Origin: CAVWDI01 sp963793095
GTDB taxonomy: Bacteria > Chloroflexota > Anaerolineae > Anaerolineales > UBA4823
DNA length: 64,000 nt
Reading direction: 5' to 3'
NCBI GenBank assembly: GCA_963793095.1
Contig: CAWBYY010000001.1
Coordinates: 1-64,000 of the forward strand
Part shown: positions 27,274 to 36,713 of the stretch, one piece after another
Layout of the letters: each line of letters opens with the position of its first letter
How positions within the stretch are numbered: the stretch's first letter is position 1
The notes under the pieces: generated by a model
The model's database searches: none
Seen by the model: only the letters and a program-made list of their open reading frames with translations
What the model was told of the DNA's origin: nothing
Translations under genes and position numbers: made by a program

Positions 27274-28104
27274 TCATAGCCTGATAGAAGGGGCGGACGT
27301 CTCGGGTTTGCGCTGCCATGAGAGCAGGCGCTTTTCGAGCAGGGTGACAATTCCATATAAGGAGAGCGCCATAATAATTAACGCCAGCACTGCAACGAAA
27401 ACCAGGGCGGTGTCGTACTGGCCGCGGGCCCGGTTGACCATAAAACCAAGGCCGCGGTCAGCGCCGACAAACTCGCCCACAACCGCCCCGATGACAGCCA
27501 GAGTTGCCCCGATTCTCAGCCCGCCCAGGAAGACCGGCAGGGCGGCGGGGACTTCCAGCAGGCTGAAGACCTGCCAGCGGGAAGCCTGCAGCGAGCGCAT
27601 CAGGTCGCGCAGGTCGTCCGGAACTGAGCGCAGCCCGACGATGGTGTTAACCAGCACCGGGAAGAATACAATCAGGGCGCAGATCATAACTTTAGAGATC
27701 AGCCCGGGCCCAAACCAGATCACCAGCAGCGGGGCAATCGCCACAACCGGGACCGACTGGCTGGCGACCACATACGGGGAAAGCAGGCGTTCGACGGCCG
27801 GTGATTTCGCCAGCAGGTAGCCCAGGGAGGTCGCCGCCGCAACCCCAAGCACCAGCCCGACCAGCACTTCCAACAGCGTGTACAGCGTATGGCGCACCAG
27901 GCTGCCGTCAATAACTGACTGGATGAACCGTTCCAGGACCAGTCCGGGCGGGGGCAGGATAAATGCCGGGATGCCGCTCAGGTCTGTGCCAAGGTGCCAG
28001 AGCAGGATACCGGCCAGGAGCGACACCGGCACAAGCCAGACGCCTCCCCGCAGGAATGGCTGGAGATTAAAACCATATCGGTTATCGGGCTGTTTTGATT
28101 TCAC
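27274..28104 (-). CDS. ribX: ABC transporter permease, RibX-like
   Basis: A 276-residue BPD_transp_1 permease with about six membrane helices and the ATPase-coupling loop LMRSLQASRWQVFSLLEVPAALPVFLGGLRIGATLAVIGAV. It is the first gene of the operon permease, binding protein, ATPase, zinc-ribbon protein. Its 5' leader of about 500 bases holds a promoter, an FMN riboswitch and a terminator, so expression should stop when FMN is plentiful. The RibX symbol rests on this regulation and on the RibY-like neighbour. Confidence 0.85.
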   Translation of the reverse strand: MKSKQPDNRYGFNLQPFLRGGVWLVPVSLLAGILLWHLGTDLSGIPAFILPPPGLVLERFIQSVIDGSLVRHTLYTLLEVLVGLVLGVAAATSLGYLLAKSPAVERLLSPYVVASQSVPVVAIAPLLVIWFGPGLISKVMICALIVFFPVLVNTIVGLRSVPDDLRDLMRSLQASRWQVFSLLEVPAALPVFLGGLRIGATLAVIGAVVGEFVGADRGLGFMVNRARGQYDTALVFVAVLALIIMALSLYGIVTLLEKRLLSWQRKPETSAPSIRL

Positions 28105-28177
28105 TTTTCTTAATCCGGTCCGGCCAGCGCTTATTTCCGGTCGATTTTCCTCACTTTTTTTAATGCTCCGGGGAATT

Positions 28178-28205
28178 AAAAAACCCCGAGGCGGGTACCC
28201 CGGGG
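28178..28205 (-). terminator. Terminator in the riboswitch leader
   Basis: On the minus strand a 22-base hairpin (28205 to 28184; arms CCCCGGGGT/GCCTCGGGG with two G-T pairs, loop ACCC) is followed by six T residues. It sits about 75 bases before the permease start and about 205 bases after the FMN aptamer, the place for a premature terminator controlled by the riboswitch. Confidence 0.85.
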
Positions 28206-28255
28206 CAGGTTGGTATTAACAGGCATTCAGGATATGTGAACCCTCAAAGTGGATA

Positions 28256-28375
28256 ACTGTCATGCTGAGCGCCGCGCAGCATGCCCCTGGAGAAGCGAAG
28301 CATCTTTTGAAAATCCAATAAGACACTTCACTTGCTGCCCTGAGGGATTGCTCCGCTTCAGAGTGACATCACCTG
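28256..28375. repeat. Dispersed-repeat-like segment inside the leader
   Basis: The stretch contains GTCATGCTGAGCGCCGCGC, GGAGAAGCGAAGCATCTTTT and CCCTGAGGGATTGCTCCGCTTC, phrases of the kind found in intergenic repeats shared among environmental genomes. It lies between the FMN aptamer and the terminator hairpin. Related wording (CTCAGGACCTAGCGAAGGATCT) occurs at about 32829-32850. Confidence 0.4.
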
Positions 28376-28409
28376 CAGAGGATCACATTGCTGATGCCAG
28401 TAATCTGGT

Positions 28410-28595
28410 CCTTCTCCCATCCGGACTGTACCGTCGGCTCCGGAATCTCACCGGATCGTGCGTATATCTTTTGCGCTCGCGGGCTATACCGCCGGTCGGG
28501 AATCGTCACACTTTTCCGCCGCACAGCGCCAACCCAAACAGAACATGCAGGTGGCGTGTGTTTCTGGCAGGTGTGATTTTACCCTGCCCCGAAGG
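28410..28595 (-). promoter_or_regulatory. FMN riboswitch (RFN element)
   Basis: Read on the minus strand from 28595, the conserved blocks occur in order: CCTTCGGGGCAGGGT, TTCCCGACCGGCGGT, AGCCCGCGAGC, GATCCGGTGAGATTCCGGAG, CCGACGGT, ACAGTCCGGATGGGAGAAGG. The first CCTTC pairs with the last GAAGG as stem P1. Only the variable P2 arm is longer than usual (about 80 bases). FMN binding normally switches off riboflavin synthesis or uptake genes; here the target is the RibXY-type transporter operon. Confidence 0.96.
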
Positions 28596-28612
28596 ATGAT
28601 TTATTTGTGCAA

Positions 28613-28641
28613 ATTATAACTTGGGAGGAATTTCAGGTCAA
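28613..28641 (-). promoter_or_regulatory. Sigma-70-type promoter of the riboflavin transporter operon
   Basis: On the minus strand TTGACC (28641-28636) and TATAAT (28618-28613) are separated by exactly 17 bases. Transcription would begin near 28606, about 11 bases before the riboswitch stem P1. Confidence 0.85.
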
Positions 28642-28679
28642 TACAGTCAGGCGAGATTGTGAGGCGGGAAGGATACGGC

Positions 28680-29624
28680 TCATTCCGGCGATGCACTGCG
28701 GTCGATCAGGTAGTTACTGCCCAGTTTGGTTTTGAGCTGTTCCTTCAATTCGATCCCGATCTGGGCGACCTGTCCCGGGTGGAGCAGCTCCTGGTGCCGG
28801 TTGGTGCAGACCGCAATGCTGATGGAGAGCAGCGGGAAGCAGAACAGGTTTCCCTGGCGGTCATTATGGATGATATAGCCGCGCTGGAGGTCCTTTTTGG
28901 GATAGAATTCGGGCACAACCCGGTCGAACCGGGCGATCAATTCCCGGGCGGTTTCTTCGGCAACCCTGGTTGGCATGATGGTGATAAAGTCGTCCCCGCC
29001 CAGGTGACCGACGAAACCCGAGTCGCCGGAAATTTCTTCGCTTGCATCCAGGATGATCCCGGCGGTCCTGCGCAGGACATTGTCGCCCGCCAGCCAGCCG
29101 TACGAGTCGTTGTAGGATTTAAAATAATCGATATCGATGTAGGCGACCGCCAGGTCTTCCCCTTTCTGGAGCCGGCGGTGGATTTCCAGTTCGATATCGG
29201 GATTGCCCGGCAGACCTGTCAGAGGATTGGCATGGATGTAATGCCTGGTGCGCCTCAGCAGGGTTTTGATGCGGAAGTCAAGTTCACGCGGGTCGACCGG
29301 TTTTGGCAGGTAACCGTCCGCGCCGGCGTTGATAAACTGCTCTGAAAAAGGTTCTGTGCCGCCGTTTGTGACAATCAGGACCGGTACGGATGCGAAGCGG
29401 GTTGAATTTCTGAGCTGGCGGCAGAGCTGGTAGGGATCCACCCCCCGGGGTGGGTCGCCCAGGATGAACATCTGCGGTTGAACCTGGTGCGCCAGTTCAA
29501 GGGCCTCCTTCCCGTTTGCGGAATTAAAAACCTGGTAGCCAGCCTCTCCCAGTGAATTGGACAGTGTGTCCCCTTCGAGCGGAGCGGCGCTGATAATCAG
29601 TATCTTTATGGGGTCTGGATCCAA
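28680..29624 (-). CDS. GGDEF-domain protein with degenerate receiver
   Basis: The N-terminal 125 residues have a receiver fold (ILIISAAPLEGDTLSNSLGEAGYQVF, LIVTNGG, GYLPKPVDPRELD), but the phosphoacceptor position reads ILGDPPRG with Gly where Asp is expected. The C-terminal half is a GGDEF domain: LTGLPGN, YIDIDYFKSYNDSYGWLAGD and GHLGGDDFITI, a GGDDF variant that keeps the key residues. It could make cyclic di-GMP with altered or no phosphorylation control. It lies 21 bases after the FGE-sulfatase-like gene on the same strand and may be co-transcribed. Confidence 0.85.
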   Translation of the reverse strand: MDPDPIKILIISAAPLEGDTLSNSLGEAGYQVFNSANGKEALELAHQVQPQMFILGDPPRGVDPYQLCRQLRNSTRFASVPVLIVTNGGTEPFSEQFINAGADGYLPKPVDPRELDFRIKTLLRRTRHYIHANPLTGLPGNPDIELEIHRRLQKGEDLAVAYIDIDYFKSYNDSYGWLAGDNVLRRTAGIILDASEEISGDSGFVGHLGGDDFITIMPTRVAEETARELIARFDRVVPEFYPKKDLQRGYIIHNDRQGNLFCFPLLSISIAVCTNRHQELLHPGQVAQIGIELKEQLKTKLGSNYLIDRSASPE

Positions 29625-29645
29625 GATTGCCTCAGAAGTATTTTA

Positions 29646-30695
29646 TCAAAAAGCTTCCAGATGGTGGATTTTCAGGGCTGAGCACAGCCGGAAGCCGAAG
29701 TTAGCGCCCGCCAGTCCGGGGTTGGCGTGAACCCGGGCGTAAAAAGGCGAAAGCAGGTACCTGTGGGGTGTGTCGTAGGCGCCCCCCATCAGCATCCGGC
29801 TTTCGGCTGAGGAGGTCCAATCGTAAACCCATTCCCAGACATTCCCGAAAAGGTCGCTTATACCGTAAGGCGAATCGCCTTGCGGTGAGTAATTACCCAC
29901 CGGTGTGGTGGTGCCCACTTCGCTTTCGGATACGTTGCACAGTCCCGGGTCAAAATTATCCCCCCAGGGGAAATTCTGGCCTTCTTCTCCAAAAGCGGCT
30001 TTTTCCCACTGGTCAGGGGTGGGGATCTGCTTTCCAGCCCAATCCGCATAAGCCAGGACATCCTCCCAGCGGATCCCGCTCACCGGGTGGTCGCTCACCG
30101 CGGGCGGGTAATTTCCACCCTGCCAGGCGCCTGGAGGCGGGTGACCGCATGCAAGGGTAAACTCCCGGTATTCCTGGTTGGTAACCGGAAAACGGTCCAT
30201 GTAGAAAGCATGCGTAAAATATTCTGTCCTGGCTCCCTTCTGGTCATCAGAGAACGAGGGCGAAATACCGCGCCGGCGGCTGTAACCGCCAGCCGGGATA
30301 AAAACCATTTCTTTCCGGTCGACGGAGGCTCTGATCCGCGCTTTAAACTTGAAACCCCCTTCGCTAATCCTGTGGATCTTTTCGATTAACTGCTGGTCGG
30401 CGGTTGGGCTGGTGACCTGGACGTCGACCAGGGGGACAGATTTATAAGCCCTGGTATCCTGAATTTTCGCTTTCACCTTTTCCGAAAGTGATGGGTCGCG
30501 GATATCCAGGAATATAATCTGCGGTTGCCCGCCCTGGTCCACAGGTTGGGCGCTGTCCTGTTGGAGGTATTCCCGGGCGTCGACCAGTTTTAAATACGGC
30601 ACCAGATCGCTGGAGAGGATCGGTGAAATTATCTGGCTTAAAATCCCCCCGCTGCTGATCAGGTACACAGGTCCCGGGCTGTTTATCTCCTGCAT
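29646..30695 (-). CDS. Pseudo-receiver fused to FGE-sulfatase (SUMF1) domain
   Basis: Residues 1-125 resemble a receiver domain (VYLISSGGILSQIISPIL, PQIIFLDIRDPSLSEKVKAKI, YKSVPLVDVQV). Residues 130-345 are a formylglycine-generating-enzyme-like domain: MVFIPAGGYSRRR, FYMDRFPVTNQEYREF, HPVSGIRWEDVLAYADWAGKQIPTPDQWEKAA, LFGNVWEWVYDW, GGAYDTP, ANFGFRLC. No sulfatase gene is nearby, so a signalling or binding use of the fold is as likely as enzyme activity. It precedes the GGDEF protein, which also begins with a receiver-like domain. Confidence 0.82.
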   Translation of the reverse strand: MQEINSPGPVYLISSGGILSQIISPILSSDLVPYLKLVDAREYLQQDSAQPVDQGGQPQIIFLDIRDPSLSEKVKAKIQDTRAYKSVPLVDVQVTSPTADQQLIEKIHRISEGGFKFKARIRASVDRKEMVFIPAGGYSRRRGISPSFSDDQKGARTEYFTHAFYMDRFPVTNQEYREFTLACGHPPPGAWQGGNYPPAVSDHPVSGIRWEDVLAYADWAGKQIPTPDQWEKAAFGEEGQNFPWGDNFDPGLCNVSESEVGTTTPVGNYSPQGDSPYGISDLFGNVWEWVYDWTSSAESRMLMGGAYDTPHRYLLSPFYARVHANPGLAGANFGFRLCSALKIHHLEAF

Positions 30696-30864
30696 TGGAT
30701 CACTTTGACGGAAATAGAATTATCAATTTGTTTTATAGTTATCAATTATACATTTAAACAACAATTAAATCCGGGGGCGGGATTTACCTGTTAAATTTGT
30801 TAGGTGGATAAACGCCCGGCAACGTTCTTCGGTAACATTTTAGATGAATGAATAAGGGTGCTGC

Positions 30865-30893
30865 TTGCGCGGCGCGATCGGATGGATTATAAT
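30865..30893 (+). promoter_or_regulatory. Promoter of tRNA-Val
   Basis: TTGCGC (30865-30870) and TATAAT (30888-30893) are spaced by 17 bases. The -10 box ends 11 bases before the first base of the tRNA. Confidence 0.8.
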
Positions 30894-30904
30894 CTCCACC
30901 CACA

Positions 30905-30978
<74 letters not shown>

Positions 30979-31278
30979 CCTTGTTTTAAGATATCTTTCC
31001 CCTTCTGGTTGGCATTAATAATCTATCTTGTGGTCATAGAAGAGTGAAAAAACTCTCCTAATTCACTCCACTTTTTGGCTGTCAGGACCTACCTTCCCAC
31101 AACCGAATCCCGCCGGGATGCTTCCTGGCTGAAAGCGGCAGGTCTTCCCGGGTTGTAAATCCATTTGCATGTGATTTAAACACAGCTATAATGTTCTTGT
31201 TTGTTGTAATGATATTCTTCTATCAGGTGTTACCACCTTTCGGAAATAACGGTCCTTTCGCCAGAATATTTTAGAGAG
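30979..31278. other. Intergenic region after tRNA-Val
   Basis: About 300 bases between the tRNA and the lipoprotein hydrolase gene. I see no gene, no clear terminator and no attachment-site-like copy of the tRNA 3' end. Confidence 0.5.
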
Positions 31279-32551
31279 ATGAAGGTCATGAAAACGATCA
31301 ATTCGAAGATTTGTTTTGGAATAGTATTGTTCTTAATGTGTTCATGCAGTTCTTATCCGGCAGCCGATACCGGAAAACCAATCACTCCATCACAGCCTGA
31401 TATAACAGATGCGCGGCTCAGCCCTACAAATACGCAGCCAATTTCCACAAAAACGATCGCGGCAACCAAAAAAATCCAGCCTTCATCCACTTCGACCAGA
31501 ACAGCCCCTGTCCTGACCGCGGCCTCCACAGACATCCCGAAACCGGACCCGTTCCCACTTTCAAAACCGGGTGACCTGAAAGTTGGCAGGCTTGAATTTG
31601 TCTTCAAGGACCCTGGCAGGGATGACCGTGAAGTAAGTATTTTTATCTGGTATCCCGCAGTCCATTCCAGAAGGCCAGGAGGAGGAAGTTGTCAAGGGCG
31701 CCCTTCCGGATCCCGACCAGGCGCCTTACCCGCTTATCCTTTCATCGGCGAAAAACGCCGGTTTTTTTGCCCCTCATCTGGTCTCTTTTGGTTTTGTTGT
31801 GGTCGGCATCAGAAATCTGGATTATTACGAGCCCTGGGACCAGAACCTGGTCGACCAGCCCCGTGATTATTTGTTTGTTTTAAACCAGATTGGCAGCGCG
31901 GCTCCTGCTGGCCTGGAGGGTATGGTCGATGCCGGCCGCAGCGGGGTCATGGGATATTCTTTCGATGGCTATAATTCACTCGCCCTCAGCGGGGCAAGAA
32001 TTGACCCGGCTTTCTACCTCGAGCAGTGTAAAAACCCCCCGCTCAGCGAACCGCCTCTTTCAGAATGGCGGATCTGGTATTTCTGCGATTTAGCCTCGCA
32101 TTGGGAAGAATTCGTTGTTAATGCCGGGGACTATGTTCCTGATAACGGGGGTGAGCTGTGGGAACCCCTGAGCGACCGGCGCATCCAGGCGGTAATGCCC
32201 ATGGCGCCCGAGGGAAGCTGGTTATTTGGGGAACGGGGCCTGGCAGCGGTCGATCGCCCAACGCTTATAATCGGCGGGACTGAGGACGCGGGAGACCACA
32301 ATTGCCCCTATGATACGGAGGCAGCCTATATTTTCGAACACCTGGGCACCCCCGATAAAACGCTGGTCTCTTTTATTGGCGAGGGGCATTCAATGATTAA
32401 TAAGCCGGACCCCTTGGCCCGTATGAAACATCTGGCAGCCGCCTTTTTTGGATACCACCTGCAGGGGCGGGCTGAATATAAAACTTATTTATCGGAAGAA
32501 ACCATTAATCAAAATGAAGATTTGTACTGGGGTGTTTATCAGGACGAATAA
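31279..32551 (+). CDS. Lipoprotein alpha/beta hydrolase, PAF-acetylhydrolase-like (frameshift near 31668)
   Basis: A lipoprotein signal (IVLFLMCSCSS) and a Ser/Thr/Pro-rich linker lead to a hydrolase domain beginning VGRLEFVFKDPGRDDREVSIFIWYPAV. Near 31668 the frame shifts to PEGQEEEVVKGALPDPDQ and continues through YPLILSSAKNAGFF, the nucleophile elbow MGYSFDGYNSL (GxSxxG), TLIIGGTEDAGDHNCPYD and GEGHSMI, the probable Ser, Asp and His of the triad. Joined length is about 424 residues. Exported esterase or lipase activity is likely; the substrate is unknown. An ATG at 31288 is an alternative start. Confidence 0.78.
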
Positions 32552-33055
32552 ACTCTTGGGGAATATCCATCTTTTCCTTCCTTTGCCATTCAGATCTCAT
32601 GGGGACCTAGAACTACCTCCATAAAATTAAGAAAACCCCAGGATGTATCCTGGTTGAAGGTTGAATATTTTTTAGGTCTTTCCTGAATATTCTCTTTGAT
32701 CCCACCCACATACCCGCCCACTCCCATAGTTTATCCTTAATAAAATGAACGACCTGCCGCCACGTTCCGGAGCCTGTCCTGACTGCGCCGCGCAGTGTAC
32801 CCGCAAGGGTGAAGCGCCCTGAGAGAATCTCAGGACCTAGCGAAGGATCTAGAAGCCGGCGACGACCTCCATTCAATCTCATCATTCCCCGATCACTCCA
32901 GCCTATTCATTACCCATCCGCAATTTGTCCTCCAACAGCGGTCAAGGTGATATATAAAAAATGGGGATTTCCTGACAGCCAAACCTGATATTGACAAATT
33001 GGATATAAATAGTATTATATCCGCCATCTTAAGATAATTAATGGAGAATCGTTCG
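32552..33055. other. Intergenic region with repeat-like segment
   Basis: About 500 bases. A small inverted repeat, CCAGGATGTATCCTGG, lies at about 32637-32652. The part at about 32772-32862 (GCCTGTCCTGACTGCGCCG, CTGAGAGAATCTCAG, ACCTAGCGAAGGATCTAG) reads like a degraded intergenic repeat related to the one in the riboswitch leader. A promoter for the next gene lies at 32991-33018. No gene seen. Confidence 0.5.
32991..33018 (+). promoter_or_regulatory. Sigma-70-type promoter
   Basis: A consensus TTGACA (32991-32996) and TATTAT (33013-33018) are 16 bases apart, about 38 bases before the start of the membrane protein gene. Confidence 0.7.
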
Positions 33056-33655
33056 ATGTATAAAAATTCACGAGCATTAAAAGCGGGTACAACCGGTATG
33101 GTGGGGGCAGTTCTCTTCATGGCCAGCGTTATCATGCAGTCCAGCCTGGGCCTGTCTGGACCTGAGGCTGGATGGCTGTGGGTATTACACCAACTGCTGG
33201 CATTCACCGCCTTGATTTGTATTATGATCGGATTTATGGGGATTATCTGGGGCGGCGGAGTACAGAGTCTTTTCGGGAAAATGTCTGTATACACCTTCAT
33301 CGCCGGCTGGGCGCTGATAGTTGCAGCCGGTGTCTCTGGGCTTTTTCTGGGTTCTGAGGACAGCCCGATCTTTATCCTTTATCCCGTTGGTGGGAATTTG
33401 TCAGAAATTGGGGCATTATTGACCGGGATTAGTGTCCTGGCTGCTGGACTCTGGGCGGGATGGCAGCGATTTATGCCGCTGGTAAATTTCCTGGTTGTTT
33501 TCTTCGGGGTCAGCCTGCCATCTTTTTTGAACGCCTCTGACGGTCCGGGATTGGTGGGTGAATTGGTCATGGGCATTTGTTGGTTCGGCGTGGCGCTGGC
33601 GGTGTACACGGCTCAGACCAGAGAGGTCAGCATTCAGACCGAAGCAGTAGGATAG
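33056..33655 (+). CDS. Six-helix integral membrane protein of unknown function
   Basis: About 199 residues with six hydrophobic segments (for example GMVGAVLFMASVIMQSSLGL, LLAFTALICIMIGFMGIIWG, FIAGWALIVAAGVSGLFLG). No cofactor motif or recognised family signature is visible. The start at 33056 is preferred because GGAGAA lies about 10 bases upstream, whereas the in-frame ATG at 33041 has no ribosome site. It stands alone with its own promoter. Confidence 0.75.
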   Translation: MYKNSRALKAGTTGMVGAVLFMASVIMQSSLGLSGPEAGWLWVLHQLLAFTALICIMIGFMGIIWGGGVQSLFGKMSVYTFIAGWALIVAAGVSGLFLGSEDSPIFILYPVGGNLSEIGALLTGISVLAAGLWAGWQRFMPLVNFLVVFFGVSLPSFLNASDGPGLVGELVMGICWFGVALAVYTAQTREVSIQTEAVG

Positions 33656-34009
33656 ACTAACCCGTTCTGCGTTTGATAGAAAAGAGACTGGAAGGTGTTT
33701 ATTAAAAAAGGCATAATTACATCCAGCATCTTTTCTGAACTGTGACACGTTGATTTGCGTGAATAATAACGAAAGGACACCTCGAAGCGTGAGCCCGGCT
33801 GTTTGGACCGGAGAGCTCCCCATTTGCGGTGTCCTTCTGTTTTGTTAATCCTGGCAGCATCCATTTTCCGCTCTGAATACATCTTCATTCCTCTAAATAA
33901 TAAAGCTTGTAACCTCCCAAATATCCGCAACTCGGTATTATCACGTTCACCTCTCTCCTCTCAGATGGTTTGTCATCTGTAAAAAAAATACTTTCATAAA
34001 GCCGGCATC
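33656..34009. other. Intergenic region upstream of recombinase remnant
   Basis: About 350 bases without a credible gene; the open frames here lack ribosome sites and recognisable sequence. The region becomes richer in A and T toward the recombinase remnant. Confidence 0.45.
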
Positions 34010-34219
34010 GATCCCACCCACATATACGTTCCGGATTCATCCTCCGTCAGTGGGACTACCGCCCTTCTCAAAAACGAAGCCAGTGAAAACCTCCACGAAA
34101 TCTCCACCTTCCTCGGTCACTCCGTAATGAAAATCGTCCTTCATTATCTCCCTATCGCCAAGGCATATCTCGACAAGAGCCACAATCTCGCCTCCTCGGT
34201 TGATAATTGGCGCCTTTAA
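34010..34219 (+). pseudogene. C-terminal remnant of a tyrosine recombinase/integrase
   Basis: Seventy codons open to the TAA at 34217. The translated phrase LHEISTFLGHSVMKIVLHYL matches the C-terminal box of phage-type integrases (LxEIxxxLGHxxxxxTxxYxH), preceded by ALLKNEASEN and followed by AKAYLDKSHNLASSVDNWRL. No start codon or catalytic N-terminal part is present, and the His/Tyr positions look degenerate (HYLP). Codon use (CTC, ATC, GTC, TCC) differs from neighbouring genes. Its last 45 bases resemble 36718-36768. Confidence 0.7.
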
Positions 34220-34340
34220 TATCCTGTATTGCGTGCAAAATTTTTGCAGCTGAAAAGATGATTAATTTAACCCAAAACTTATATTGACTATATTATTGCT
34301 CCAATCTAAAATATATTTAATTTTAAGTTTGCGGTAAACA

Positions 34341-36611
34341 TTGTTTTTTCAAAAATATAAAACTCCAATTTTTATATTCAGCGTTATTCTTCTGGCTGGA
34401 ATTGTGGCCAGTTTGATTGTTTACCGCAGGTTGGGTTGATAAACCACTCGAGATACTTGCTCTAATAGGTTTTGTTTGCTTAGGTGTTGCGGGTTTTTTA
34501 TATTACATTAGTGGTTTTTTTTTAATTGGAGTAGATTACATAATGACACTGCCAAACCACCAGTTGATAATATTAATTTTCCCGGCATTGATGCCCCACC
34601 AATTATTGTCCAGTCGGGAGCACAACTGCAAATAACCATAAATATATATGACTATTTGGATGGTTTGCCGGATACAGAGGATATGCAAACAAAGGAGATT
34701 TTCCTTGAAGCTCGCAAATTTATTGTTGCAAAAGAATATCCTTTGGCAATTGAAAAGTTCCAATTGCTTCTGGGTTACGAAAAAAATCCACATGCGATTT
34801 CTGCTGTATACAATCAGATTGGTCATTGCTATTACATGCAAAGTAAATTTATACAGGCAAGCGAGTATTATACAAAAGGTTTAAATGTTTCAAAAAATGC
34901 TGGTGATGACGAGGGGCTCGCTTCAGCTTATGGGAATATTGCCAATACATTCATGCATAGACCATCTTCCAGTGGCTCTATAAGAGCTAAAAATGTCGTT
35001 AATGCTGTCGATTATATTCAAAGTGTCTATCGATTTTTTTAGAGGATATGTACCCGGTTGACTATGCCATGACCCAGAACAACCTGGGCACTGCTACACA
35101 CCTGCCCGCTGCGACCCCTGAGGTCAAAGCCGATAACGTCCGCAAAGCCATCGAGTGCTACCAGGCCGCACTGGAAATCTATCGGAAAGACGAGTACCCT
35201 GTGCAGTATGCAACCACCCAGAACAACCTGGGCAATGCCTACACTGACCTGCCCGCTGCGACGCCTGAGGTCAGAGCCGATAACGTCCGCAAAGCGATTG
35301 AGTGCTACCAGGCCGCACTGGAAATCTATCGAAAGACGAGTCCTGTGCAGTATGCAACCACCCAGAACAACCTGGGCAATTCCTACACTGACCTGCCCGC
35401 TGCGACGCCTGAGGTCAGAGCCGATAACGTCCGCAAAGCGATTGAGTGCTACCAGGCCGCACTGGAAATCTATCGGAAAGACGAGTACCCGGTTGACTAT
35501 GCCATGACCCAGAACATAACGTCTGGGCAAAAGCATGATGCTAGCATGGAAATCTATCGGAAAGACGATACCCGGTTGACTGCCTCGACCCGAACACCTG
35601 AATGCCTCCTGCCTGGCCCACCCCTGAGGTCAGAGCCGATAACGTCCGCAAAGCCATTGAGTGCTACCAGGCCGCACTGGAAATCCGGAAGAAAGACGAG
35701 TACCCTGTGCAGTATGCGACCGCCCAGAACAACCTGGGCACTGCCTACACTTACCTGCCCGCTGCCACCCCTGAGGTCAGAGCCGATAACGTCCGCAAAG
35801 CCATTGAGTGCTACCAGGCCGCACTGGAAATCTGGCAGAAAGACGAGTACCCTGTGCCAGGTATGCGACACGGCCAACAACCTGGGCAATGCCTACACTG
35901 ACCTGCCCGCTGCCACCCCTGAGGTCAGAGCCGATAACGTCCGCAAAGCCATTGAGTGCTACCAGGCCGCACTGGAAATCATCGGAAAGACGAGTACCCG
36001 GTTGACTATGCCATGACCCAGAACAACCTGGGCACTGCCTACACTGACCTGCCCGCTGCCACCCCTGAGGATCAGAGCCGATAACGTCCGCAAAGCCATT
36101 GAGTGCTACCAGGCCGCACTGGAAATCTACAGGAAGAAGACGAGTACCCGGTTGCACTATGCATGACCACCCAGAACAACCTGGGCAATGCCTACACTGA
36201 CCTGCCCGCTGCCACCCCTGAGGTCAGAGCCGATAACGTCCGCAAAGCCATTGAGTGCTACCAGGCCGCACTGGAAATCTACGGAAAGACGAGTACCCGG
36301 TTGACTATGCCATGACCCAGAACAACCTGGGCACTGCCTACACTTACCTGCCCGCTGCCACCCCTGAGGTCAGAGCCGATAACGTCCGCAAAGCCATTGA
36401 GTGCTACCAGGCCGCACTGGAAATCCGGAAGAAAGACGAGTACCCTCAAGATTATTGCTATACTATTGCTAATATTGGAATGGCGTTAATTAGTATTAAT
36501 AATCCATCAGGCTGCAGTTTTATAAAAGAGGCATATTCATTCAAAGAATTTCTGCCTGATCAAGGTAAACAGCTTGAAGGGATTCTCCTGGATCATTGTT
36601 TTGAAGAATAA
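34341..36611 (+). CDS. Membrane-anchored TPR protein with near-identical tandem repeats (multiple frameshifts)
   Basis: A TTG at 34341 opens two N-terminal membrane helices (PIFIFSVILLAGIVASLIVY and ILALIGFVCLGVAGFLYYI), in two frames. A unique part follows (VDNINFPGIDAPPIIVQSG..., YPLAIEKFQLLLGYEK, GHCYYMQSKFIQASEYYTKGL, itself TPR-like). From 35045 a 49-residue unit, YPVDYAMTQNNLGTAY...RADNVRKAIECYQAALEIYR, repeats about nine times and ends in a unique cap (EYPQDYCYTIANIGMALI). Shifts fall at about 34430, 34515 (T-run), 35035 (T-run) and in several repeats. TPR arrays bind proteins. The N-terminal helices are AT-rich and the repeats GC-rich, so the parts may have different histories. Confidence 0.7.
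35045..36450 (+). repeat. Array of ~147-bp tandem coding repeats
   Basis: The sequence CGATAACGTCCGCAAAGC recurs nine times, beginning at 35131, 35278, 35422, 35637, 35784, 35932, 36079, 36231 and 36377. The intervals are 147, 144, 215, 147, 148, 147, 152 and 146 bases. Copies are almost identical except for a scrambled stretch at about 35515-35620. Intervals that are not multiples of three break the reading frame. Confidence 0.9.
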
Positions 36612-36713
36612 CCTTCAGTAAAATCTATCAATTCTTCTCCCTATTTAATTTATTACATTTCTGTAATGGTGTTATTGTTATTTTAATTAATTTATCGTCA
36701 ATAATATATTTAT

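Noticed and set aside
28659..29345. Plus-strand open frame opposite the GGDEF gene
   Set aside because: It mirrors the conserved GGDEF coding sequence and lacks start signals.
35045..36450. Regular repeats resembling a CRISPR array
   Set aside because: The units are about 147 bases, contiguous and protein-coding (TPR-like); there are no short repeats separated by unique spacers and no cas genes.
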